A DNA stretch of 64,000 nucleotides, taken from Cenococcum geophilum 1.58. Taxonomy: Eukaryota > Ascomycota > Dothideomycetes > Gloniales > Gloniaceae. Positions 1 to 13,903 of the stretch are shown piece after piece. The notes beneath the pieces are model-generated. The model saw nothing but the letters and a program-made list of their open reading frames with translations, searched no databases and was not told the origin of the DNA. The DNA lies in contig KV748197.1 in NCBI GenBank assembly GCA_001692895.1, positions 2,175,813 to 2,239,812 on the forward strand, in the 5' to 3' direction. Position 1 is the stretch's first letter; each line of letters starts with the position of its first letter. Both the position numbers and the translations under genes were made by a program.

Positions 1-1801
1 ACCCTTAGGTTATGCTTTTTAAGCTAGGGTATTTTAAGAATTACTAGTATAGAGGGTAATAACTTTATAATGTAAAAGAGTATAGATTCTATATAGTGGC
101 TAATTATTATTATTATTATTATAAAGTAGTAGGTAATAAACCTAGATAGGAGTCTATTAGTAAGGCGGAGTAGTTTTAAAACTAGGGGTCTTTTTATTAT
201 AATATTATGCTTTTTTATAAGTAAGTCTTTATCTATAAACACTAGTGCTATACTACTAATATTAATAAGGCTTATTATTTTAATAAAAACTTATAGGAGT
301 AGGTTATAGAGTAAAAAAAGGTAGGTTTAAATATGGCATTTCTATCGCTATTTACTATTTTAAGGTTAAGTAGTAGCTAGCTTAAAATAAGGTTTAACTA
401 ATCTAGTAGTATAAATTTAATCCTTTTATCCTCCTCCCCGTATAGTTTTAACCCTTAAAGGCGACTTAATTTAAGGGTTAGCCTTTTAATAGCTAAATTA
501 TAGGGCTTAGCTGGTAGCTATAGTCTTAGCTAGTATATCCTAATATATTAGTCTCTAACGGTATATATATACTAGAGGGTACTTTACTAATAATATAGCC
601 AGTTTTATAATTAGTAGTAGCATAAAGCACTTATTTATAGTTTGCGTATAAGACTATTAGCTAAGGCTATATTAGGGAAGGGAATTATAGGAGTAGGTTT
701 TTATATCTAAACCTACGTTCTTATCTATAGCTACCACCTTGGTTACTATCCCCTTTATTAAAGAATCCGCCGCGGCTAAAAGGGGGTTAGCGTAGTAGTA
801 TTAGAAGGGGATTTAGGTTCTTTTAGGGGTTATAAGTATCTTTTTAGTAGCTAGGTTAACCACACGCTATATAAAGTCTATTACCCATATAATATCTTTA
901 AACGTTATTAGGGAGACTATTATTACCATTATTAAACTTAACGGTGTTAAAGTTTATTAGGTTATTTTATAGTAATATAGGTTAATAGCTGCTAGCGGTA
1001 CTTAGCTTAGCGGTATTTAGCCTAGTATAGTAGGTATAGTTCTATAGGTTATAAGCAAATATATTTGTCTACTTACTCTAGCCTTTATAGTTAGCATTAC
1101 TAATCTTATAGCTAAGGGTAAGGGCTAGGTCCTTTATTTTAGAGGAAATATTCTTTTTAAATAGATCTACTTTTTATTCCTTAGTTTTATTTACTTTAAT
1201 TATTAACTTATTAAGCTTTACTTTTTAGGATTAGTAGTTATACTTACCCTAGCTTAAGGTATTTAGCTTATTTTTAGCTGCTTATATTATATTTATAGTC
1301 TTATAGTACTTCCTTATATATATAAACATAGACTTTTAGTTGGAGAAGGTTTATTTACTTAAGTTGTTTAGGTGTATACGTAGCATATTAAGGCTATACT
1401 TAATATAGTTATAAGCCTTATTTATTAGCATGTCTAATATATAAAGGACTTCGTCTATTAGGGTCTTAAAGCCCCTTATATCCCTCTAAAAAATGGCTTA
1501 GATCTTTATTTCCTATATTAATTTATTTTTTTTACTTTTTAGTTAGTAATCCCTTGCCATTAAATAGGGTTAGATCTTTTACTTTATACTTTTTTTTATA
1601 GGGCTTAGTTAGAAAAGGAGAGCTAGTAGTGGTATTTTTATCGGCAATAATCTAGGTAAGTATAGTAATCTAAAGGCTTAGACATTATATAGTCTAAATA
1701 TTTATAAAGGCTTGCTGTTTATATTATTATATATATAGTTTAAGCATCTTAAAAGAGTTAATTCTATACTAAGTTTCTTTAAGTTAAAACTTTACGGTTT
1801 A
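1..1801. other. RIP-type sequence, no gene recognised
   Basis: This stretch is dominated by TA dinucleotides and TAA/TAG triplets and has no long open frame on either strand. It flanks the gypsy-like element that begins at 1,802, so it is part of whatever that element inserted into. I could not identify a reverse transcriptase, integrase or transposase motif in it. A short open frame at 24-242 (minus) has low-complexity, hydrophobic content typical of AT-rich DNA and is not supported as a gene. Confidence 0.5.
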
Positions 1802-2221
1802 TATAACAGAGCCTTATAGTAAGAACTACGGTGGACTTATTAATGGGCTAGGTATATAGGTATTGCCGGAAGTTAACAACGTAATAACAACTAGTGGAGT
1901 AGTTGCCTAATAGATTAACTTCAATTATATTCTAAGAATTACTACAAGGAAGGAACTATCTAGGTAGGGACTAAGGGTCCTTAAATATACAACTATACTC
2001 CTATAAAATCCTCCTTATACGTAATATACGTATTATATATAAGGTACGTAAGTTCCCTTTATTCCTCGCGTTCCTTATATAGCATCTTATATAACCTTAG
2101 CTACTATTCCTTATTACATAGTTCTACGGGTTCTATTTTAGACCGTACTTATATTAACTAACTAGCTTTTTCTAACTCCTCTCTAAGTAGTTATAATATT
2201 GTACTTAAAGCGTCCGTAACA
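1802..2221 (-). repeat. 3' LTR of gypsy-like copy 1
   Basis: This is a 420-bp direct repeat, paired with 13,484-13,903. It lies at the left because the element reads on the minus strand. The LTR termini are short inverted repeats of the TGTTACGG/CCGTAACA type. The same LTR family bounds the copy at 39,431-47,345. Confidence 0.88.
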
Positions 2222-5200
2222 CTATCTCCTTTCTCTCTATCTTCGTCCTTAAAGATACCTAGTATCTCTAAGTTATTTACTAGAGGTATAATATCCGTCT
2301 AATTAATTTGGTTAATATCGTTACTTATAATACCTAAAGTCTCTTCTTCTTTACACGCGCAACGTCGTGCTTATACCATTGCCGTAATATTATCTCTTAG
2401 TGAGATAATACCATCTCTATATTCTCGTTATTCGAAAGAGGGGTTAATTTACGTTATATTGGCGAGTCCTTTATCTTAACAACCCTCTTCTTATTTAGAG
2501 TACACTAAAGTAAACGTTTAATTATCTTATAATATTTACTCTACTTCTAACGCTAAATATACGTGTCTTATAACTCTTAATAGTCTCTAAGTTCCCTAAG
2601 TAATTTATTATAGGGTTTTATATTTAATCCGCTGCTATAAAGCTTAATAGTAACCTAGCGTAGGCCTTTATAGAGCTTAAGCATTCTTAGAATGCGGAAT
2701 AGAAGGCCCTAAATACTTATATTGCGGCGTCTACCCATCTACTTTGTCTTAAAAAAGTTCGGAAGAAGGTCCGTTTTAAGGAGTAGAAACTTATAGAATA
2801 AGGTTTATAGAAACTTAGTAATAAAAGAACGGATTCTCTTCTAATAGAGGAGAAAACAACTCTAAGTAGTTCGGCAGTCGCTCTTCCTAGGTCCCCCTTA
2901 AGTAACTTATTCTTTAGCGATTCCTCTTTATTAATATTGCCTAACCTTTTCTCTTCTAATACTTCTATACCTTTCCTATAGCGTTTTTTAGGTTCTCTAG
3001 TAGTTCCTAGGTAGTCTCGTTATAGCCTATCTACTTTACTTTATACTATATTTTATTGTCTATATCCTTATAACTAACAATCTTTAAAACTTACTATTTG
3101 TCTTCTTTTTGTCCTCTATATATATCTACTTTATAAACCAGTAGCTTAACATTCCTATATACTGGCTCTAGTATTATAATATACTGTATAGAGTAGATCT
3201 TTATCCTAGCTAGTAGGTTTAACTTAAATATAACTAGTAAAATTTTCTATATAATTTTAAAAGGTCCTAGTCTGATATAGTTTAACTTCTTGCTTAGTTA
3301 TTAACTCTTGAAATTTTTATATAGTAGCCACACTTTATCTCCCTCCTTAAGATCTGGTCCCTTAGATCTCTTAGCATTATAGTACTTTTTCATCCTTTAC
3401 TGTACTACCTTAGCTGTTTCTATAAGGTCTATATAAAGATTTATTAAACTTTTTATTCTTTATTTAGCTATACTACTTATCTTTTTTATTTATTATGGCA
3501 ATAATAAGGTCCTTAGCTTATATCCATAATTCGCCTTAAATAGTAATATACCTATTCCTTCTTATAGTGTTATATTATATATAAACTATATAATTAGTAA
3601 TAGCGATACCTAATTATTCTATATATAATTAATATAATGCCTTAGATACTATTCTAGTATTTAATTTAATCTTTCCGTTTAACCGTCTGTCTATAGATAA
3701 TATGCAATAGAAGTTACTGCTTAAACTCCTTACTCTACTAAAAATACTTCCTAAAATACTACTATAAATCTTAAATCTCTATCCGATATAATCTTACTTA
3801 GTACTCTATATCTTATAAACACTTCTTTAATATAGATTTTAGTAATATCTTTCGTTAATATTTCTTCTATATATGCTATAAAGTATCCCCACTTTATAAG
3901 CTTGTCTATTATTACTAAGATTACGTTATAATCTTATCTGGTAATAGGGTCTCTTAACTTTAGTAACTTAATAATAAAGTCCTATAATATAACCTCTTAT
4001 AGTCTCTCTAGTGTTTTAACAGGTTGTAGCTCTCTATATAGCTTATACCTTATCGATTTATTCCTTTAGAAATCTAGATATTCTTTTATAACTTACCTAG
4101 CTAGTTCCCAGATTCTATTAATAATATATTCCTCTTAAAGTCTTAATACTAAGCCTGTAGCTCCGTTGTGTCCTTAAGTTAGTTCTTTATAAAATAACTT
4201 AATAAACTCCTTTATAATAGCTCTCGGTACATACATCGCTTCTTAATTTTTATACTACTTTAAGTCTGGATCCTCTGTTTATATATTTAGGATCTTTTAT
4301 ATCTAATTACTCTCTAGTAATTTATAGATCTGTTTTTCTTATATTGCTATAATTTTTAGATAATTATACCTAATTAATCTATCTGTATCTTTTCGCAATA
4401 AAGCCCCTAATAGCTTTTTATTGTTTTATAGTTTAGTCTTTCTGCTTAAAGCGTCTGCTCGTGTATTCTCTATACCCTTAGTATGCTAAATCTTGAAATA
4501 GTATTCCGCAAGCATCTCCGCCTATTTAACCTATCTATAATTAAGTTCTTTTATTATTAAGAACCCCATTAGGTTCTTATAATCTATCTTAACTATAAAT
4601 AGTTTCTTTATACCTTACAAGAATAATCTCTATTCCCTTAGTGCTGTAACTATACCTAACAACTCCTTATTATAGATATTATAGTTTAGTTCCGGCGGTG
4701 TTATCTTCCGACTATAATATACCACTAGGTGCTATCTATCTTTATATTTCTATAGGAAGCACGCTTCTAGTATATAGTCTAATATATTTATTTTAACTAC
4801 TGTCTCTAACTATAGCTAATAGATTTTAAGAACTGGCTCCTAGGTAAACAACTGCTTAACTTTTTTAAACAGTTCCTTTTATTCCTCTCTCTATACCTAT
4901 AGTTTTTCCTTCTTTATTAATCTTATAAGTGGCTTAATATCCTTTAACTATTAAGCTATAAACCTTCTGCAGTAGTTATAGAACCCTAAAAATGACCTTA
5001 ACTGTGTTACATTTTCTAGTTCTTGCTAATTTACTATGGCCTCGATCTTTTTTAGATCTATACTAAGTTGGCCTAGTTTAATGATAAATCTAACGAAATC
5101 TGTCTTCCTGGTAAAGAATTCGTATTTCTTAATTGCTACTGGCATCTATTCTTCTTATAGTCTCTTTAAGACCTATTTAACGTATTCTCCATATTCTTCC

Positions 5201-6527
5201 TTACTTATTAAGTAAATAATAATATTGTTAAGGTATGCCATAATAAATTCATCTAAGTATTCCCTTAATATATTGTTAATACGCTTCTAAAACATTGCTA
5301 GTATATTTATAAGCCCGAATTGTATAACTAGTGGTTTATATAGTCCTTCCTTTAACCTAAAGGCTGCCTTTTATTTGTCGCCTTCCTTAATCCTAATNTA
5401 ATAGTANNCCNATCTTAGATCTATCTTTNTAAANATTTNCGCATTNCNNATCCTATNTTAAATTTCGCTAATTAAGGGTAAAGGATACCTATCCTTCCTA
5501 GTAATGCTGTTTAACTGTCTATAGTTAATATACAGCCTAAGTTTTCCATTCTTCTTTAGTACGAATAGTACTAAATATCCTGCTAATAACTGCGATAGTC
5601 TAATATATCCTTTTTAAAGATTTTCCTAAACAAACTCCTTAAGTGCTTATAACTCTTTTTCTATTAACTTGTAAGTTAGGTAGAACCTTAAACTTATTTC
5701 TAGTTCTAGCTCTATTTTATAGTCCTATGCTATATAATCTAACAGCTTTTCACTTTCTAGTGACTATAGCTTCTTGCTATACTTATAGTATCTCTTTAGT
5801 ATATAGCTTAATCCTTAATTGGTTTCCTTATATATTGCTCCAACTTAGTACCATACTAACTTAGTTTATTATCGTATCTTACGTTATTATATATCTTTAA
5901 TATCGACCTAACCTATAACCTAATTAATCTTTGGATTATATTCTTGTAACTAAGGCATTCCTAATACTGCCTTATTATTCCCTAATGGTAATATATTAAA
6001 AGATATCTCGATTTATCTCCCTTTAATAGTTATCTAAATTAGTCCTATTTTAAGATTAATAATGCCTCCTCCGTAGGCTATCGGATCTTCTAAAATTGTT
6101 ACTAATAGATAAGGGTGCTCCTTTTGCCTATGTAGTAGCCCCATCCTTTTAACTGCTATTAGTAAGATGTAGTTTCGTATTACTTTACTATCTACTAACA
6201 CTTTAAACTATTAATCTTGCCAATTAACTCTTAGGTTCAGGTATTGTCCTTAAATTCCTTTAAGGGTCTAAGGCTCTACTACTAGCTCCCTCTAGTCCTA
6301 TAGGCCTTTACTTTTCCTAACTATTAGCTGCTTAATCCTGTTATACTTAGCTTACTCTTTAGCCAATACCTAGTTCGCTTTTTGTCTTTAATATACTATA
6401 GATAGGTATTCTCTAGATATTCCCACTATTATCGTCCATTTAAGCATTCTTCTATAAGGAATCTTCCTAGTTAAAGTATTAAATTTCCTTCCTCTTAGAC
6501 TTCTACTGGATGCCAGCCGTATATATA

Positions 6528-9500
6528 ATAATAATTCATTGCTTAACGTCCGATTCGGATCCCTATTGGGCCCACGCGGACTACTCCTTATTTACATATA
6601 GGGAGAAAACTCTATTTACGAAAAATGAGAAAACCCCGTAATCTATCTCCCCGCCTTTTGGGACTTGCCTACTTAACGCCTATAAGTTGCCTGTGGTGCT
6701 CTACTACCTTACTATTTAACCTCCTTGGGAACCACTACTGCCGTAATAAGCCTACGGACGCGCTAGTATTATAAACTTTTACTCTACTACTGTAGAGTTA
6801 CTAGGGGGCACCTGCTGCTTGCCCCCTTGCCTTTTATTACTATTTCCCTTATAACCTAGAACTAATTTAGTATATTTTAACTAATAAGCCACTAGGTAAC
6901 CGCCTTAAGGCCTTTTTATATTAAGAGCAGTGTATTATAGTTCTCTATGCTAGCTGCTAAGAGCATTATTTCTTAATTGGTACGTAGGGGGCATAGCAGT
7001 ATTACATGTTTTGGTGTCTGTCTTAGCTAGCTATATTTATATCTTGGGCTACCTACTAGAACACCCACCTAGTAAAGCCAATCTTTTAGTCCTATTATTC
7101 CTGTTCTTAAGAGTGTTACTATTATATTTTCTGCCTTTATTAGGCCTTCTTAGAGCCCTTAGGTATTTACCCCCTATAGCGTTAACCATGCTATAGTTTA
7201 GGTTCGTCTTGCCTGAGTTAGCCTTTATACCTTTAACTCCTATTTACCTCTTTAGCGTTAGTCTAACTAGTATTATATTGCGGTAGATGGTTTCCTAGCG
7301 TTTTTACGTGTTCTACTTTAGCTCCTTTCTTTATCTTACTATTGTCTTTACTAACCTCTTGCGTGTTTTCCTTCCTCCTCTATATAGGCCTGGGCCCTAA
7401 AGTAATACTATTCTTCTTCTACTTTCTTTACCTGTTTCTCTAATATCTCTTCCTAACTTTAGGGTTATTGGTTTGTTCTTCTATGGGGCACCTTAGGGTC
7501 CCTCTATAGTTTACTTAGGCGTGTCTTAATATACTTTATAACATTAGAGTTATGTTTATTTTACGTCCTTTATATTACAGCGGCTTTAATATATAACTAT
7601 AGGGGGGGAATATTAGATTCCTTCTTAAGCAGTGCTGTGGCCGTTTGCTTGTACCCGCCTATAATACTCTAAAGGTAGGCTATTTAGACCTTTTAAAGTG
7701 GTTTAAGGAGTGATTTTGGGGGGCCCTTTTTAGTTTCTCTAATGGCCTAAATACTAGATCTATATATTATGGTTAGCCGGACGACTGCTGTATATAGTAG
7801 GCGTAACCTCTAGAAGTATAGACCCTATATAGAATTAATAATCCTAGATAAAGCGATGAACTGTGCTTGGCCTTTATAGGCTGTTTATACCGTATATGCG
7901 CTCTACTAAAGCTTGCTATTTACCTATACTCCTAGTACCCTTAGGCCCTGAACTAGTTAACCTCTAAAGCCTTAAATGTGAATTATATGCTAGAGATCTG
8001 CAGATTAGTTACGTTTTCTTATAAAATAGATTAGTTGGTATTTCTCTGGTAAGAATTAGACTCTATAACGTCTTGCCTATTCTATATAAGTGTTATAGGC
8101 TTTCTTTAGTGTTCTGCAATTCTTTGCGGCTATTAGCCCGTATATAATTAGGTTTGTATTATTAACGAAGCCTATTCCCTGGGTCGCCCCTTCTTTAAAG
8201 GAGTTAAGTAGGTTGCTTATAAAGAAAAGGAAGAGTATAGGCGAGATGGGTAATCCTTATAGTATTCCTATTGTAACTGTAATAGGGGGGCTCTGGTATC
8301 CGCTAAAGACTAGTAATATTTCTTTCTAGCCTGTAAATCCTTAGACAAATTATATAATCTATTCTAAGAAGCCCTTTACCCTAAGGATATATAGGAGACG
8401 CTTGTGGGGTATATTGTCGTAGGCACTACTAATATTTAGGCTAAGCATTAATACTATAAAGTCCTTTCGTATCGCCCATGTAGATTTAATAGTGGCAGCG
8501 AGTAGCGTAAGTGCTGATAGTGTTGAGCGGTTCTTTCTTGCCCCTATTTGGCTTTATGGTAGTAGGGCGTGTTCCTCTATCGTGTCTACTATGCGTTCCG
8601 CTATTACCCTTTTTAAGATCTTGCTAAGGGTGTTTTCTAAGGCAATAGAGCGGTAGCTTTTTGGGATTAAGTAATCTGCTTTACCTTCTTTTTGTAGGAC
8701 AACCATTGTTATAAATCTTCCGAGTTGCGGGTAGTAGCCTATAGTAAAGTATGCTCTAGCTATATCTGTAAGCTAAGGTGCTATAAGTAGCCTATAGGTT
8801 TTTAGGCAGGTAATTATATATTAGCTAGTAATATAGTAAAGTTTAATATACCTGCTTATCTAGGCCTCTACCCTAGTTTTCTAGTGCTTTGGTCCCAAAC
8901 TATAAGTAATTAGCTGCCACTACTAATTGCGGGGAATTTCACTAGTTCTTTTAGATATCTTATAACGGTATTACCTAAGTACCAGTCTACCCCCTAGTAG
9001 TCTATATAAGAGTTTCCTCCTAGAGTTAGTACGCTTTTGCACGGCTTAGGAGCCTTCTATAGCCTCTAGTTTTATACCTTCTTTATTATTTCCGCTGGCG
9101 CGGGTATAAGCTGCCGTTTTTAGGGGTCGTAACTCGTATCTTTACGCCTACTAACGTAATCCTATAGAGGCGTTATAGCTATATCCTATAATATAGTTAG
9201 GTACACCTTCTATGGACGAGGCTAAGCCACTACCTCTCCCGCCTAAGTAACTCCTATTTACTCCTTAAGTATATCTTACCAGCAAGCCGCCCTAGAGGCG
9301 AATGGTTCCGTCTATTAATATACTAACACGCGTATCCGTTCTTTTAAGCTACGTAGTAGTCTCTTTAGCTAGGGTATAATCCTACCTACCTACTAGGTGC
9401 ACTAAAGGTTAGAGCCTAGTTAAGGGATAAGGTCCTTAGAGCTAGTAGTGGCTACTATATACTACGCTTTATAGAAAGCCAGTAGTAATATAGGGGCGCA

Positions 9501-10582
9501 ATACCCTATATACTACTAGTTCCCGTTTTACATTACCTATAAAAGTCTCCTTATAATAGGCCGACCGTGTCTTGTAAGAGGGGGGCCGTAGAGATTAGGT
9601 CCCGCACTAGGCAACCTACTCTTCCCCCTCCTACTAACTAAGCTTATATCCCCCCTTTTTATAAGCTAGCCTATATCTCTAACTATTAAGTCCTTGTCTA
9701 ACTGGCCTATATTTCCCCTACAGCCTCCCCTATATATATGCATTAGGTTACGTGCACTATACCTATTAAGACCCTTCTATAAGTCGCCTTATATATATAT
9801 ACATTAGGTTACGTATACTACGCCTATTAAGACCCTCCTATAAGTCGCCTATAAGTCAACCGTGAGTTAACCGTAAGTTAACTATAAGTCGAACGCTATA
9901 GGGCCGTTAAAGCTGTGTATTTCCGCTGCCTAGAGCTTTACCTATGTTTCTACCTCGTTAAGCCGTCTAGTCGCCGTCCGGTCGCCGTTACGTTGCCGTT
10001 ACGTTGCCGGCGCGTCGCCGTCGTCTAGGTCGCGCGCACTACGCCTATTAAGACCCTCTTTTAAGTTACCTAGGTGTACTAGATACCAGATAGGCCCTTA
10101 TAGAGGGGCCTTAATAAGTTTTATATAAAATATCTGCGATACGTTAACCTTAATAAGTTCTTATAAAAAGAGGTTCCCCATACCCTTGCCGTATCCTCTT
10201 GGTTTTAGAGCTAGTATAAGCCTAAAGGTGTCCTATCGTACGCCTAGGGCGCGTTTACGTTAACTAGCTAAATAAGGCCAGTTTTAGGCCTGGCTGCGAG
10301 CTAGGTAGTTATACGTTAGGCGGTTTTTATATCCCAGTTTCCCTTAATAGCCCCTCTAAATGGTATAGTAGGAGCCCTAAGCAGGGGTAGTAGGACTCCT
10401 GGTGTTATTAAGGGCGATATACGCGTCGTAGGCTTAACACCACAGAGTCGCAACACTAGCGCGCTGCGCGCGCTGCGACGGCTCTCCTCCATTGCCTCTA
10501 CACTTAGCTATTATAAGGAATGATTTCCCGATGATGTTTCCACCCGCGGCGACGTGGACGCGTGCAGTAGGGCTTTACGGGC
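6528..10582 (-). mobile_element. Tad1-type LINE (non-LTR retrotransposon), degraded
   Basis: The insert is flanked by a perfect 15-bp duplication, CCAGCCGTATATATA, at 6,513-6,527 and 10,583-10,597. At the matching place the second copy of the host gypsy element reads straight through, so the boundaries are firm. On the minus strand the region near 8,200-8,260 reads like the LINE reverse-transcriptase box G-x-P-Q-G-S-P-x-S-P-I-L-F-L-F-F-I-S-N-L-L. The region near 8,140-8,190 reads like the FVDDTNLIIYG catalytic box, with N codons where D is expected. A GC-rich 5' end near 10,440-10,500 could hold the start of a first frame (ATG at about 10,490). At about 4.06 kb it is shorter than complete Tad-like elements known to me, so part of the coding region may be missing. 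Many in-frame stops of RIP type show that it is dead. Confidence 0.85.
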
Positions 10583-13483
10583 CCAGCCGTATATATACTT
10601 AGCATTCCTATACTATTATTTATCTATTATTTAGTATATCCTTATAGGGTATTTCTAATTCTTTTTTTTGGATTCTTATATATCTTGTATATATCGTCTA
10701 TATATGCAATCTATAATAGTATATAGTGTGTTAGGTGCTTTAGGTTAACTCTTAGCTCGTCTTTATCCTTAAGTTTAAACCTTTATTATACTAATCTAAA
10801 CGTTATAACTTTATTTATAGGTACTAAGACGCGTCTTTTGCTTCTTTAGTCCTCTAATTATTCCTCTAAATCCTTCAATATTATAATTAAGGCTCCCTTA
10901 ATATAATTTATTACTTTTTCCGTAATTAGGTGGTCTTAGATAACTTTTTCGTCTAACTATATATAGAAATCTTCCTACTTATTATTATGTCGTTATCTAT
11001 ACCACTTTTAATACAGCTGCTAGAGTGTATACGGTCTATCCATAAGGAAGTATCTTCTTATTGCTGCGTTATAACAGCCTTTTATATATCGTTCTTCGAA
11101 CCTAGTAGAAATCCCTAAATCCTCTTTATTTTCCAGTTTAGTAAGCCACTTAGCTCTTAATATGCCTATTTTAGGTCTATTAGTAATTTTTTATATAGGT
11201 ACTCTATTCCTTATACAACCTAGTGTACTAAATCTCGTATCTAGTTTCTTTTCTTACTATGCGATAATTCTTGCCCTAAACTTGTCCATAGTTTCTTGTT
11301 ATTTACGTTTTATAATTAAATCCTTAAAGTTCTCTTACTTCTTAATTGCTGTATTGATTTTTTAATCTTTAGTTAGAACATCTTATTTAACTAGTAAGTC
11401 TTCTAGGTCTATATATCTATCTCCTAATCTAACTACTATTTATATTGCAGATTCTCTAATCTATAAAGAAGCCCCTTGCCTCTTACTTATGGGTGTCCTA
11501 ATTTATACTCCAAATTCTTAATTCCTTAGATTCTTTAATCCTAAGCTTGCTTCTAACTTAAGCTTAGCTCTAGCCTTAGTCTAACTAGGCTTTACTAGTG
11601 TTCTCGTCTTATCTTAAGAGTCTTAGATCTTACTTATCTTATCTTAAGAGTCTTAGATCTTACTTATCTTATCTTAAGAGTCTTATACTGTTAGGAACAC
11701 TTGTCCCGAGCTTATTTATATATTCTTAAACTAAGCTACTACCCTGCTCTATCGGTTTACGTCTATTATAGGTCCTTAAGCATACCTTATCTCTTTTTAA
11801 GAATCTTAGTCGTCTCTTATCTCGTCTTAAGAATCTTAAGCCTTTAGCCTTTTGCCTTTATTAAGTGGTAAGCTAGCACTAATAGTCGTCTGCTTGCTTA
11901 ATCGTCTCTAAATATTACTCCTTCCGTCTTATAAAGCGATGGATGCCGTATCCAATAGTATTATAATACCCGTTACTGAACCTTGCTCTATAGCGGTCTT
12001 AGTCTCTACTTCTATTACGTTATTAAGGTTTAAATACCCCTAGTTGGTTCCTTTACTGTCCTTATCGCTATTAATTAATAAGTACTCTAACTCTATTGTT
12101 ATTATTACTAATTATTATCCGCATATCGCTATAATATCTTAATTTAGCTTATAGAGTCGATCTTATTCTTTATCTAACTCTTTAGTTCCTTTAAGTCCTC
12201 TTAACTCTAGCTCTTATGGCCAATAGCTTATACTATACTTAGCGTCTTTATAAATTTAGTATACGTTGTTATAATAAAACGCAAAACTTCTAATTAAACA
12301 CTCTTTTGTTCCTCGTACTATACTATTATCCCTTTATATGTATATATTATATACTACTAGTCTAGTTCCCTTTACTACGTAGTAACTTTAACTACTTCTA
12401 TAGTCTCTAGCGAAATAACCCTGTTTTCTGCAATTTATATAAGCTCTATCTTTAAACTATTACTTTTACTATAGAGTCCGCTTAAACATCTTCTGCTACT
12501 AAGATCCTTGGTTTAGCCTATACTCCTTAATCCTATAATTACTTAATCCTTAACCTCTAAGTTTCTATAGTTTCTTACTTTATCTCTTATAGGTTTCTCT
12601 AGTACTACTTAGGTCTATTAGCTCTGCGCCATACTATAGTTTCTAACTTAGCTTTAGTCGTTACGTGCTTTACGTCTTATATAACTATAGAACTCTATCC
12701 TAGCCTCTCTTAGCCTGTTCCCTTTAGAAGATCCTATTATTAATCTTAATCGCTTAATCTATTAATTCCCTTAGGGTATCCACATCTTTTATCAGAATAA
12801 TTACGTCCTAGACTTTAGCCTTAAGTCCCTATTTATACTGTGCTATAAGCGCCTTATTGTTCCATTTAACCTATATAGCAAGTATTTAAAACTACGTTAT
12901 ATACTCTATTACTAAAGTTCGCTATATTAGGTCCTAAAGCTTTTTCTTTACTATAGTTGTTACTTCTAGGTCCCTAAATATCTGTATTAATTATTCCGCG
13001 AATCCTGCCTAGCTAAAAAACACAAATCGTACCTCTTAATTAGTAGTAGTTATTCCATTAATCTATATTTCCGTTAAGTAGGGTTTAAACTATTTAAGTG
13101 CCCGTCCTAATAAGAATAGTCCTGCATAGGCTATTTAATCCATTATTGTGGCTAACTTAGCCCCTTCTTATATGACTTTAAAATGCATTTACGTTAGGAA
13201 TCCTTTAAGCTTTAATCTCTCCCCTAAGAATTGTTTAATTAAAGGTAACTTAACCTTTGCTGCTCCAATCCCATTAAGTCTTTCTTTAAGTATTTGGTTG
13301 TTCTTGTTTAACCTATTAACGATTTCCTATAACTGCCCAACCGTAACTAGTTGTAAGTCAGTATCTTGTATACTTGTATCTCCACTTAACCTTAACGTAG
13401 TTGCTGCCGTTAACAGCGTTATGGTAGCTGCTTTTAGTAGTATATTGTTTAACTTCTTAAAACTATAACTATAGTAGTGATTA

Positions 13484-13903
13484 TATAACGGAGCCTTGTA
13501 GCAAGAACTACGGTAGACTCGTTAATAGGCTAGGTATATAGGTATTACTAGAAGTTAATAACGTAATAATAACTAGTGGAGTGGTTGCCCAACAGATTAA
13601 CTCTAATTGTATTCTAAAAATTACTATAAGGAAGGAACTATCTAGGTAGGAACTGAGGGTCCTTAAATACATAACTATACTCCTATAAAATCCTCCTTAT
13701 ACGTAATATACGTGTTATATATAAGGTATATAAGTTTCCTTCATTCCTCGCGTTCCTTATATAGCATCTTATATAACCTTGGCTACTATTCCTTGTCACA
13801 TAGTTCCACGGGTTCCATCCTAGACCGTGCTTATATTAACTAACTAGCTTCTTTCGACTCCTCTTTAAGTAGTCGTAATATTGTACTTAAAGCGTCCGTA
13901 ACA
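13484..13903 (-). repeat. 5' LTR of gypsy-like copy 1
   Basis: Partner of 1,802-2,221 and of the same length. The internal region begins to its left on the minus strand, where a primer-binding site would lie. I could not assign the primer tRNA. Confidence 0.88.

Larger units (their letters stand above)
1802..13903 (-). mobile_element. Ty3/gypsy-like LTR retrotransposon (copy 1), fossil
   Basis: The element is bounded by two direct repeats of 420 bp (1,802-2,221 and 13,484-13,903). On the minus strand they begin TGTTACGGACGC and end near GGTTCCGTTACA, allowing for RIP changes. The flanking pentamers are GTTTA (1,797-1,801) and GTTCG (13,904-13,908), which fit a target duplication after two RIP-type transitions. 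The gag end lies at the right and pol runs leftwards, with a reverse-transcriptase core near 5,200-5,500 and integrase-like sequence towards 3,500-4,300. A 4-kb LINE sits inside. Without it the element is about 8.0 kb, matching the second copy at 39,431-47,345. It is broken, with dozens of breaks across all coding parts. It must be older than the LINE it carries. A short run of Ns lies near 5,398-5,457. Confidence 0.9.

Noticed and set aside
5643-7196. Short hydrophobic open frames in the RIP block
   Set aside because: They are by-products of AT-rich, T-heavy sequence inside the gypsy-like element and the LINE.
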